64,000 nucleotides of DNA from an uncultured Alphaproteobacteria bacterium (GCA_902596605.1 CACJUU010000002.1:93672-157671), one strand, 5' to 3'. Numbered from the stretch's first letter, positions 42,329 to 51,022 are shown. Notes: generated by a model from the letters alone, not told the origin. Numbers and translations are program-made.

Positions 42329-43687
42329 ATGAAAATAAAGTTATATAGGTCTTCCACAGTTGGATTAGATTTAAATGGTTATAGAATACTAATGGATCCT
42401 TGGTTAACAGATGGAGAATATTATGGTTCTTGGTGTCATTATCCTTATTATGATTTAGATAAAAATATTAATGAAATAAATTCTTATAATGCCATTTACA
42501 TAAGTCATATTCATCCAGACCATTGTTCTGATGATACTTTAAAAAAAATAAGTAAAGAAATTCCAATTTATATTCACTCATATCATTCAAAATTTTTAAA
42601 ATTTAAATTAGAAAGATTTGGTTTTAAAGTAATTGAACTTGAAAATAATAAAAGAACAAAACTAGATAAAAATGCTTATATAAATATTTTTGCTGCTGAT
42701 AATTGTAACCCTGAACTATGTTTTAAATTTGCTGGTTGTGCCGATTTTACTGCTAAGGAAGGTACTTCTCAACAAATAGATACACTTTCTATAATTGATG
42801 ATGGAAAAAATGTATTGATGAATGTAAATGATTGCCCCATTGAATTAGCACAATCAACATTCAAAGACATAAAAAAACAATATGAGAAAATAAATGTTTT
42901 ACTTACAGGTTACGGTGGAGCAGGTCCTTATCCTCAATGTTTTGAAAATCTTAATTTAGAAGAAAAAATAATTGCCGCTCAATCAAAAGAAAAACAATTT
43001 CTGAACCAGGCAGTTGACTATATTGATGCAATTAAACCAGACTTTTATATGCCTTTTGCTGGCACATACACATTGGCAGGTAAACTTTCCAAACTTCAAA
43101 GTTTAAGGGGGGTATCAAATATGGATGATGCTTATAATTTTTTTGAAAACTATTATTCATCAAAAAATCTTTCAGATAGTATTAAACCTTTAAAATTAAA
43201 TACTGGCACCACATTTGATTTAAACATTAAGGAATATGATAAAGATTATCAAAAAATAAATTATGATGAATATCAATCATATATTGATTTAGAGTTAAGT
43301 AATAAATTACTTACTTATGAAAAAGATGAAATTCCAAGTTTTGATGAAATTTATGAATTATCAAAAAAAGCACATCAGAGGTTTTTAGATAAAATGTTGA
43401 TTAATAATGTAAGTTTAAAATCAGATATTTTTGTTAAAGTTAATGGAAAGAGTTTAATGTTAGGTAAAGATAAAAACTTATCAGTTATTAAATCAGATGA
43501 AATTAACCAAAAATCTAAACAATATGTTAGGTATGAAACTGATATTAGACTATTAAAAAGATTACTTATGGGACCAAGGTATGCTCATTGGAATAATGCT
43601 GAAATAGGTTCACATTTACAATTTTTTAGAAAACCCAATACTTTTGAAAGAGATGTTTATGGTTCAATGGTTTATTTTCATTGTTAA
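42329..43687 (+). CDS. MBL-fold metallo-hydrolase (UlaG/CMAH C-terminal-like)
   Basis: ISHIHPDHCSDDTL (HxHxDH); DPWLTDGEYYGSWCHYP; C-terminal GPRYAHWNNAEIGSHLQFFR; AT-rich. Confidence 0.8.
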   Translation: MKIKLYRSSTVGLDLNGYRILMDPWLTDGEYYGSWCHYPYYDLDKNINEINSYNAIYISHIHPDHCSDDTLKKISKEIPIYIHSYHSKFLKFKLERFGFKVIELENNKRTKLDKNAYINIFAADNCNPELCFKFAGCADFTAKEGTSQQIDTLSIIDDGKNVLMNVNDCPIELAQSTFKDIKKQYEKINVLLTGYGGAGPYPQCFENLNLEEKIIAAQSKEKQFLNQAVDYIDAIKPDFYMPFAGTYTLAGKLSKLQSLRGVSNMDDAYNFFENYYSSKNLSDSIKPLKLNTGTTFDLNIKEYDKDYQKINYDEYQSYIDLELSNKLLTYEKDEIPSFDEIYELSKKAHQRFLDKMLINNVSLKSDIFVKVNGKSLMLGKDKNLSVIKSDEINQKSKQYVRYETDIRLLKRLLMGPRYAHWNNAEIGSHLQFFRKPNTFERDVYGSMVYFHC

Positions 43688-43697
43688 ACACTAATTT

Positions 43698-43844
43698 TCA
43701 AATATGGTTTATTGAATTTTTGAATGCCGTTGCAAAGTCTCCATTCTGAGCAGCAGTCAATCGTTTATTAAAATCTGCTGAATAAGAAGGTGTTCCCAAA
43801 AAAAGAGAGAAGAGCAGAACTGGAATGATAATTAGAGTTCTCAT
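43698..43844 (-). pseudogene. Truncated N-terminus of a Sel1-repeat-type secreted protein
   Basis: MRTLIIIPVLLFSLFLGTPSYSADFNKRLTAAQNGDFATAFKNSINHI*: signal peptide plus ADFxKxLxAAQxGDFATA opening, then stop. Confidence 0.55.
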
Positions 43845-43958
43845 ACTAAAACTTTAATTAAAATATATGTGGAAGGTGAAGAGTGTGTTTATAGATTAGG
43901 AAATGATTGTATTGTATAGGGATTAGGTAAGTAGTTGATTATTATGAATAAAAATGAA

Positions 43959-43978
43959 ATTCAAAGTAGTTTCAAAGT
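43959..43978. repeat. Candidate arm-type site pair left of att copy 2
   Basis: ATTCAAAGTAGTTTCAAAGT, 11-bp centre-to-centre, matches 49471-49490. Confidence 0.6.
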
Positions 43979-44021
43979 AATAAAAAACCCAATAGAATCA
44001 ATAACTTACAAGGAAAGTATT

Positions 44022-44034
44022 ATTGAGTGGGAGT
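44022..44034 (+). repeat. att core copy 2 (ATTGAGTGGGAGT)
   Basis: Exact 13-bp repeat of the guaA 3' end, followed by GA (would restore IEWE-TGA). Confidence 0.85.
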
Positions 44035-44072
44035 GAGGAAAAGATATATCTTATTGAAAAATAAATTTTATT

Positions 44073-44092
44073 TTTGCAAAATAGTTGCAAAG
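44073..44092. repeat. Candidate arm-type site pair right of att copy 2
   Basis: TTTGCAAAATAGTTGCAAAG, 11-bp centre-to-centre spacing. Confidence 0.5.
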
Positions 44093-44437
44093 TAAAACTA
44101 CTACATTGTTTTAATTACACCTTTCAAAACATATAGCACAGACTTTTACAAACTTACGCAACTATTGCTTTGCGTAAAAAAATGCATGCTCTTTTTTGTG
44201 TTACATATCCTCATAGTAACTACCAACCAATACTTATTCACGTAACAAATTAAGTTATATTATTTTTGTAACAAATTAAAAGAAAGGTAAATAAGTAAAT
44301 ATGCGTATCTAACATTAAAAGAATAATCCGTCCTTAAAAGCCAAAATGTGGAAATAACCTAAAGCTATTGAAAACAATAGATTTGTCTGAATTCAAATTA
44401 TTAGTAATAATAACCAAACATATTGAATTGGTGGCAT

Positions 44438-45892
44438 ATGTACGAAACAACATTTAAAAATATTGATGATACCTTATGGAAAGATGCTGGTTGCAGCAGT
44501 GAGCTTGATTACATTGAACAGACAAGCTGGATATTGTTCCTCAAATATTTAGATGATTTTGAATCTGATAAGGAAACAGCAGCTCTTCTAAATGGTGAAA
44601 CATACAGCCGTATCATTGACGGGGAGTTTCGTTGGGCTGAGTGGGCAGTACCAAAGAGAGCTGACGGTACATTAGATTATAATTCTGCAATGACTGGCGA
44701 TGATTTAAGGGATTTTGTGAACTTTAAGCTGTTCCCACACTTAGCAAGATTCAAACAAACTGCTGAAAACCCTCGTAGCCTAAACTATAAAATTGGAGAG
44801 ATTTTTGGTGAAGTCCGCAACAAGCTTCAGAGTGGCTATGCTTTGCGTGATGTCATAAATAAGGTGGACGAACTTAAATTCCTTAGCAATGAGGATAAAC
44901 ATGAACTGAGCAGCTTGTATGAAGACAAAATCAAAAACATGGGTAATGCGGGACGTAATGGCGGTGAATATTATACTCCACGCCCCCTCATCAAAAGCAT
45001 TGTCAAAGTAACCAACCCAAAGATCGGCGAAACAGTCTATGACGGTGCGGTGGGTAGTGCAGGCTTTCTTTGTGAGGCATACGCATGGATGCATGGACAC
45101 GGCGAGTTGAGTGCTGCTGACTATGAGCAACTGCAAAACAACACTTTTATTGGCAAAGAGAAAAAATCGCTAGCCTATGTGATTGGTATTATGAACATGA
45201 TACTGCACGGTGTTGAGGCACCCAATATCGTTCACAGCAACACATTGGCTGAGAATATTACTGATATACAGCAAAAAGACAGAGTTGATGTCGTGCTTGC
45301 CAATCCCCCATTTGGTGGAAAAGAACGTGCAGAAATTCAGCAGAACTTTCCCATCAAAACTAGTGAAACAGCTTATTTGTTCTTACAGCATTTCATTAAA
45401 ATTTTGAAGAGTAGTGGACGTTGTGGTGTGGTTATTAAAAACACATTTCTTAGCAACACAGACAATGCCAGCACTGCCCTTCGTAAGCAATTGTTGGAGG
45501 AATGTAATCTATTCGCAGTGCTGGATTTACCAGGTGGTGCCTTTATTGGCACAGGTGTTAAAACTGTTGTCCTATTTTTTGAGAAGGGCAAACCAACAGA
45601 CAAGATTTGGTATTACCAGCTGGATGCTGGTAGGAACATGGGCAAAACAAATCCACTTAACGAAAAGGATTTGGCTGAGTTTGTAGAAATGTCTAAAGCG
45701 CAGGAGCTGAGTGAGAACAGCTGGCTGGTGGATGTCGCTGACATAAACACAAATACATGGGATTTGGCAGTGAACAACCCGAATTTTGTTGAGGAAGTGG
45801 ATAACCGCACTCCAGCAGAAATAATTGCAGAGATTGAAGAATTAGACGCTCAAGCAGTACAAGCACTGCAAGCGATTAAGGAGTTACTGTGA
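44438..45892 (+). CDS. hsdM: Type I restriction-modification DNA methyltransferase subunit HsdM
   Basis: GRNGGEYYTPRPLIKSIV; DGAVGSAGFL; VVLANPPFGG (NPPF). Confidence 0.97.
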   Translation: MYETTFKNIDDTLWKDAGCSSELDYIEQTSWILFLKYLDDFESDKETAALLNGETYSRIIDGEFRWAEWAVPKRADGTLDYNSAMTGDDLRDFVNFKLFPHLARFKQTAENPRSLNYKIGEIFGEVRNKLQSGYALRDVINKVDELKFLSNEDKHELSSLYEDKIKNMGNAGRNGGEYYTPRPLIKSIVKVTNPKIGETVYDGAVGSAGFLCEAYAWMHGHGELSAADYEQLQNNTFIGKEKKSLAYVIGIMNMILHGVEAPNIVHSNTLAENITDIQQKDRVDVVLANPPFGGKERAEIQQNFPIKTSETAYLFLQHFIKILKSSGRCGVVIKNTFLSNTDNASTALRKQLLEECNLFAVLDLPGGAFIGTGVKTVVLFFEKGKPTDKIWYYQLDAGRNMGKTNPLNEKDLAEFVEMSKAQELSENSWLVDVADINTNTWDLAVNNPNFVEEVDNRTPAEIIAEIEELDAQAVQALQAIKELL

Positions 45893-47010
45893 TGTGGAAG
45901 ATGGTAAAGCTTGGTGAAATCTGTAATGTACAACGTGGCACAACAATAACAAAAAAGAATACCGTTGAGGGTGCAGTTCCAGTAATTGGTGGGGGAACCA
46001 AACCAACTTATTTTCACAACGAGGCAAATAGGGAATCCGGTTGCATTACTGTTAGTGGCTCAGGTGCAAGCGCAGGCTTTGTAACTTATTGGGACATTCC
46101 AATTTTTGCTTCTGATTGTTCTACCATTGAAATAAAAAACAAGCAGATTTTGCAGCGATTTGTGTATTATTTTATGCAGTCCCAACAGCAATATATTTAT
46201 GAAAACTTTCGTTCTGGCGCAGCACAACCACATGTATATGCAAAAGATATAGCTACTTTGGATTTCCCCGTCATTCCTCTAGCAGAGCAGCAACGCATCG
46301 TAGAAAAACTTGATGCCGCCTTTACGGAGATTGATGAGGCGATTTCAGTTACTCAATCGCAAACAAGTCAAGCTCATAACCTTTTTGAAAACATTATAGC
46401 TGAACAATTCTCGTATAAAGATGGCTATGAGCGCAAAACACTGCAAGATATCTGTGAGAAAATTACAGATGGTACGCATCAAACACCTAAGTATTATGAA
46501 GAAGGCTACATATTCTTATCATCAAAAAATGTTACTTCCCGCAAGATTGATTGGGAAAATGTGAAATACGTTGATGAGAACCAGCATGTAGAGATGCAGA
46601 AACGCTTGAGCCCAAAAGTTGGAGATGTTCTTCTCGCAAAAAATGGTACTACAGGTGTTGCTGCTATGGTTGATAAAGACGTCATCTTCAATATTTATGT
46701 CAGTCTTGCTTGGCTACGGAGCAAGGGAAATGTCACGCCTGAATATCTGCTAAACTTTGTGAATTCAAAAGTAGCGAGGCAGCAATTTTCAAAAAGGACA
46801 AAAGGGATAGGTGTTCCAAATTTGCACTTGAGAGAAATTAGAGAGGTTGAAATTTCATTTCCAAATGAACTTAGCCATCAACAAAAAATTGTTTCAAAAG
46901 TTTCCAATATTGATGAAGCGTACTTAAAATATTGCGAAATTTTAAAAGATAAGCTTGAAAACTTAAAAACTCTCAAATCAGCTATACTCTCACAAGCAAT
47001 GCAAAGCTAG
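45889..47010 (+). CDS. hsdS: Type I restriction-modification specificity subunit HsdS
   Basis: Two TRDs with conserved repeats (PLAEQQRIVEKLDAAFTEID; LSHQQKIVSKVSNIDEAY); overlaps the hsdM stop. Confidence 0.94.
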   Translation: MMWKMVKLGEICNVQRGTTITKKNTVEGAVPVIGGGTKPTYFHNEANRESGCITVSGSGASAGFVTYWDIPIFASDCSTIEIKNKQILQRFVYYFMQSQQQYIYENFRSGAAQPHVYAKDIATLDFPVIPLAEQQRIVEKLDAAFTEIDEAISVTQSQTSQAHNLFENIIAEQFSYKDGYERKTLQDICEKITDGTHQTPKYYEEGYIFLSSKNVTSRKIDWENVKYVDENQHVEMQKRLSPKVGDVLLAKNGTTGVAAMVDKDVIFNIYVSLAWLRSKGNVTPEYLLNFVNSKVARQQFSKRTKGIGVPNLHLREIREVEISFPNELSHQQKIVSKVSNIDEAYLKYCEILKDKLENLKTLKSAILSQAMQS

Positions 47011-47015
47011 GCGAT

Positions 47016-48335
47016 ATGAACGAAGCTGATACACGTGCAGAATATATTGACAAACAGCTGGAAGCCGCTGGCTAGATAACTAGTGCTGAAAATGGTGTTA
47101 GGGTAAGGCGGGAATATAACATTAATGCGGGTGAAATCCGGTCCAGTGGTATTCGCAAAGGACAGCTCAAAGCTGACTACATACTTGAATACAAAAACAC
47201 AAAGCTCGCTGTTATAGAAGCCAAAAGCAATAAGCTGGATGTGTCTGAGGCTGTGGCACAAGCCAAGCTCTATGCAGAAAAGCTACGCTTAAAAACCAGC
47301 TTTGCTGCTAACGGTAAAGCTACTTACGAAATCAATCATGCCATTGGCACTGAAGGTGAAGTAGATGCTTTCCCTTCACCAGAGAAATTGTGGAAGCGTG
47401 TTTATGGTAGTGGCAATGAGTGGCTTGACAAGTTCAGCAATGTGCCTTTTGAAGATTTTAATGTAACAAGGCAACCACTCTATTATCAACAACTTGCTGT
47501 CAGCAATGCTGTTCAAGCAATTGCAGAAGAAAAACAACGAGTTTTGCTTACCCTTGCAACAGGCACTGGCAAAACTTTCATCGCATTTCAAATTGCTTGG
47601 AAGTTTTTTAAAAGCCGTTGGACATTGCAGCGTGACAGTAAACGCCAGCCTCGTATCTTATTTCTTGCAGATAGAAACATCCTTGCCAACCAAGCTTATT
47701 TGGATTTTGGCGCATTTGATGATGCAGCACTTGTTCGTATTAAACCGAGCGATATAGCCAAACGAGGTGAAGTTCCCAAAAATGGTAGTGTCTTCTTCAC
47801 TATCTTTCAGAGCTTTATGAGCGGTAAAGATGGTGAGCCTTATTTTGGAAAGTATGAGCCAGACTTCTTTGATTTAGTCATTATTGATGAGTGTCATAGA
47901 GGTGGTGCCAATGATGAAAGCAATTGGCGTAATATCCTCAATTACTTTTCAGGTGCTGTGCATTTGGGCCTTACAGCTACGCCCAAGCGCAAAGATAACA
48001 CAGATACATATGCGTACTTTGGTGAACCAGTTTTTATATACAGTTTGAAAGAGGGAATACAGGATGGCTTTCTTACCCCCTTTAAAGTCAAGCGAATACA
48101 AACAACAATTGATGAATACATCTACACGCCTGACGATGAAGTGATTGATTACTTATACACTCATTACAAACATGCTACTAGGTGGCTAAAATTTGTTAAT
48201 ATTAAACAATATAAAAACCATATTATTTCTGACGGGGGTGATGGTTTAATTCAGAATATTAAAATAAATAAAAATTTAGAGCGTAATTCTATTATATTGC
48301 TCCAAACAATAGTAATGAGAGAATTGCTATGGTAG
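47016..48335 (+). pseudogene. hsdR: Type I restriction endonuclease HsdR: amber-interrupted and 3'-truncated
   Basis: MNEADTRAEYIDKQLEAAG-TAG(47073-47075)-ITSAENGVRVRREY...; LATGTGKTFIAFQIAWK, IIDECHRGG, LGLTATPKRKDN retained; homology-like pattern ends after TPDDEVI near 48150. Confidence 0.88.
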
Positions 48336-48481
48336 ATATGATATAAAATAAAAACTTTGTTGTATAATTTATATTAAAAGAGCGCTCACAAAATTGATAA
48401 CCATAATTTTAGACAAGATAATTTAATGGACTGTTTTCGTAGGCATTTATAAATTATTGGTAAATAAAGGGTAGTCCATCT

Positions 48482-48940
48482 ATGATTGCGGTAAGGCGAG
48501 TTGTTGAAGAAGATAGTAGGATCATTTTTGAATGGAGAAATGATATTTATACGCGGAAAATGTCTCGTGCCTCGGAGCATGTTGATTGGAAACGACATAG
48601 TGATTGGTTATACGAAACCCTAAGAAATCCCAATCGCTGCCTTTTATTGTGTGAGGCCCAGCCAAAAAAACCAATTGCTGTTGTTCGCTTTGATGTAAAA
48701 AATATATTGGCAGAAATATCAATAAACCTTTCACCTCTAGAGCGTGGCAGAGGGCTTTCTTCAATGTGCTTGTCAGTGGCAATTGGTTACTTTGAAAAAC
48801 ATTATCCACTTGTTTTAGAGCTAATTGCTGAAATAAAAACTGTAAATCTGCATAGTAGGAAATCATTTGAAAGAGTTGGTTTTGTTCTTCGCACGGAAAA
48901 AGACGGATATTGGCATTTAAGTAGTCACATTAATAGATAA
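48482..48940 (+). CDS. GNAT family N-acetyltransferase
   Basis: VRRVVEEDSRIIFEWRND...ISINLSPLERGRGLSSMCLSVAI...VNLHSRKSFERVGF. Confidence 0.85.
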   Translation: MIAVRRVVEEDSRIIFEWRNDIYTRKMSRASEHVDWKRHSDWLYETLRNPNRCLLLCEAQPKKPIAVVRFDVKNILAEISINLSPLERGRGLSSMCLSVAIGYFEKHYPLVLELIAEIKTVNLHSRKSFERVGFVLRTEKDGYWHLSSHINR

Positions 48941-49207
48941 AGTCCGTGAAACCCATTATTTTCTAATTTTTAATTTTTATAAACTTGCGGCTACTTGACT
49001 TAAATAATAGTTTAAATGTTCGCTACCGCAAACACTCCAAAAAATTATTCTTGCTGGACAAACAAAAATAGCTTTAAGTCGTAACTATGATTTAGGTCAA
49101 CCGGTTGTTCTTTTCTGCCATACTTTGGTTGAGGGCGGCTATTAACTCATTAGAGGACTACATTATATGAATTTTTCCCCCTGCAAACCCCTATAAACAT
49201 GGGGTTT

Positions 49208-49220
49208 ATTGAGTGGGAGT
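49208..49220 (+). repeat. att core copy 3 (ATTGAGTGGGAGT)
   Basis: Exact 13-bp repeat; with copy 2 shares the longer TTATTGAGTGGGAGTG. Confidence 0.85.
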
Positions 49221-49470
49221 GTTTAAAAATTTAATAAAATCCATAACTTTAAGAAAAAAGGCAATATCGTATGTACTTTAAAAAAATAGATATACCAGTA
49301 GAAATATACGAAAATAGACGACGAACTTAGAGCAATATATCTTAGCGGTAATACAGATTGCATATGAGTATTTAAGACAAGAGATGATAGAAATAATTTT
49401 ATGGAATTAACAACGGAAATGGTGAAAGCAGATAGAGAGAACTATTATAATATGAAATATGCTTGAATTA

Positions 49471-49490
49471 TTTCAAAGTAGTTTCAAACT
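49471..49490. repeat. Candidate arm-type site pair at the right end of the island
   Basis: TTTCAAAGTAGTTTCAAACT; shares TTCAAAGTAGTTTCAAA with 43960-43976. Confidence 0.6.
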
Positions 49491-49555
49491 TATGATAAAT
49501 ACAATAAAATCAATATTTTACAATTAAATATTATTGATCATGAATTATAAATAAC

Positions 49556-50056
49556 ATGAAACAAGAAAGAGTACAGCATAGTTTATTAGGGAAATCTTTA
49601 CATTGGTTTTTCGTTCTTTTATTCGGGTACGGGGTATTCAAGCAGATTGAAAATAAAGAACAATTAAATGATTTAGGGCTTCTTATATCAGAAATGTTTT
49701 TTGCGTTGGCTTTTTTGTTATTTATAACGTTCCGGTTCATTTATATGAAAAGATACAAAACTGCGCTTCCTTCAGAAACATCAAAAATACAACTTATAGC
49801 AGCAAAAGTTGTCCATACGTCGATGTATTTTGTTCTCACTGGAATTGCAATCTCCGGCTTGGGAATTGGGATCCTTTTCTGGCTGGGTTATAAAGATGGC
49901 CTATTGATTGAAACCATAATTTGGGTTCACGAACTACTCTTTGCCACCATATTATGGTTGATTTCCATTCACATTTTGGCGGCAATATATCATCGAACCC
50001 AACACGATTTTGTATGGAGCTCTATGGTTCCTTTTTTAAAGGAAAAGGTCAAATAA
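49556..50056 (+). CDS. Cytochrome b561-like membrane protein
   Basis: Four hydrophobic segments with His residues (SLHWFF, KVVHTSMYF, WVHELLF, SIHILAAIYH). Confidence 0.85.
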   Translation: MKQERVQHSLLGKSLHWFFVLLFGYGVFKQIENKEQLNDLGLLISEMFFALAFLLFITFRFIYMKRYKTALPSETSKIQLIAAKVVHTSMYFVLTGIAISGLGIGILFWLGYKDGLLIETIIWVHELLFATILWLISIHILAAIYHRTQHDFVWSSMVPFLKEKVK

Positions 50057-50063
50057 AAGAGCA

Positions 50064-50408
50064 ATGGGTAAAGTTTTTAAAGTATGTGAAGAGGATGACT
50101 GGGAGAGCACAAAAAACGAAGATTTTTTTCTAGGGTCAAAAGCCGATCGAAACGATGGTTTTATTCACTTTTCCACTTCAGAACAATTGGAAGAAACCTT
50201 AGAAAGATATTTCAAGTCGAATAGCCCTTTGTATTTGCTGGAAGTAAATACAGATCACGTAGAACTAGTTTGGGAGATAAGTAGAAATAATCAGTTGTTC
50301 CCACATTTATATAGTCCACTGCCATTAAATATGGTTTCCAAAGTATACAGAATTTTCATAGACGATGAAGGAAAACATATTATTCCTGAGCGGGTGTTAA
50401 ATAATTAG
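50064..50408 (+). CDS. DUF952 domain-containing protein
   Basis: DGFIHFSTSEQLEETLERYF...FPHLYSPLPLNMV. Confidence 0.88.
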   Translation: MGKVFKVCEEDDWESTKNEDFFLGSKADRNDGFIHFSTSEQLEETLERYFKSNSPLYLLEVNTDHVELVWEISRNNQLFPHLYSPLPLNMVSKVYRIFIDDEGKHIIPERVLNN

Positions 50409-50476
50409 TACCCCTAAATTGAGAACAGTAAAAATTAAAAGGAAGGGAAATTACTTTTGTTTTTTTCCATAAAAAT

Positions 50477-51022
50477 ATGAAAAAAAAAGAAATAAACAGG
50501 ATTTTAAATTTTTGGTTCAAAGACTGTAATGCAAAAGATTGGTTAAACAAGATGAGTATTTTGATAATCAAATTAAAACAATTTTGGTGATTAAATAGAA
50601 AAGGCGGTGCTTAATATTATAATCATTGGGTAAAATCTTTAGAAAGCTTGCTAGCACTTATCATATTAACTGACCAATTTACTAGAAATTTTTTCAGAGG
50701 AAGACCTGGGCCCTTTTCAGGATACACTCCTGCACTAGACACTTGTTTAATTTGCTTAAATACCTTCGATATCTGCCAATAAAATAGAGAAAAAGCCCAC
50801 TTTATTTTAATACCATTAATGCATTGTGAGAATTTAAGAATTCAAGAAATGTCTTTGCCATTATTTCGATCGCACACTTCTGATAAAGTCTACCGATATG
50901 CATTAAAACACAAAAATATAATTGCGAGATTTGGCAGGTCTCCACATAGAAACGCTATCTTAGGAAGAACATCGACAGCATCGGAAATTGAATTTTTAAA
51001 AAGTTCTGGATCCTCTTTCTAG
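50477..51022 (+). pseudogene. DUF924 family protein, frameshifted remnant
   Basis: Pieces in different frames: MKKKEINRILNFWFKDCNAKDW; LALIILTDQFTRNFFRGRPGPF; LIPLMHCENLRIQEMSLPLF...RFGRSPHRNAILGRTSTASEIEFLKSSGSSF. Confidence 0.75.

Larger units (their letters stand above)
40685..44034 (+). mobile_element. Compact guaA-integrated element (integrase plus MBL-fold cargo) between att copies 1 and 2
   Basis: Tyrosine integrase as the first gene after guaA; bounded by direct repeats; AT-rich cargo. Confidence 0.75.
44035..49220 (+). mobile_element. Integrase-less island module (type I R-M locus, GNAT) between att copies 2 and 3
   Basis: Bounded by exact 13-bp direct repeats; contains hsdM, hsdS, broken hsdR. 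Confidence 0.65.

Noticed and set aside
48941-49207. Possible IS/transposase relic before att copy 3
   Set aside because: No frame gave a recognisable transposase and no terminal inverted repeats were found.
49921-50133. ORF overlapping the cytochrome b561 and DUF952 genes
   Set aside because: Alternate frame across two well-supported genes; no independent evidence.
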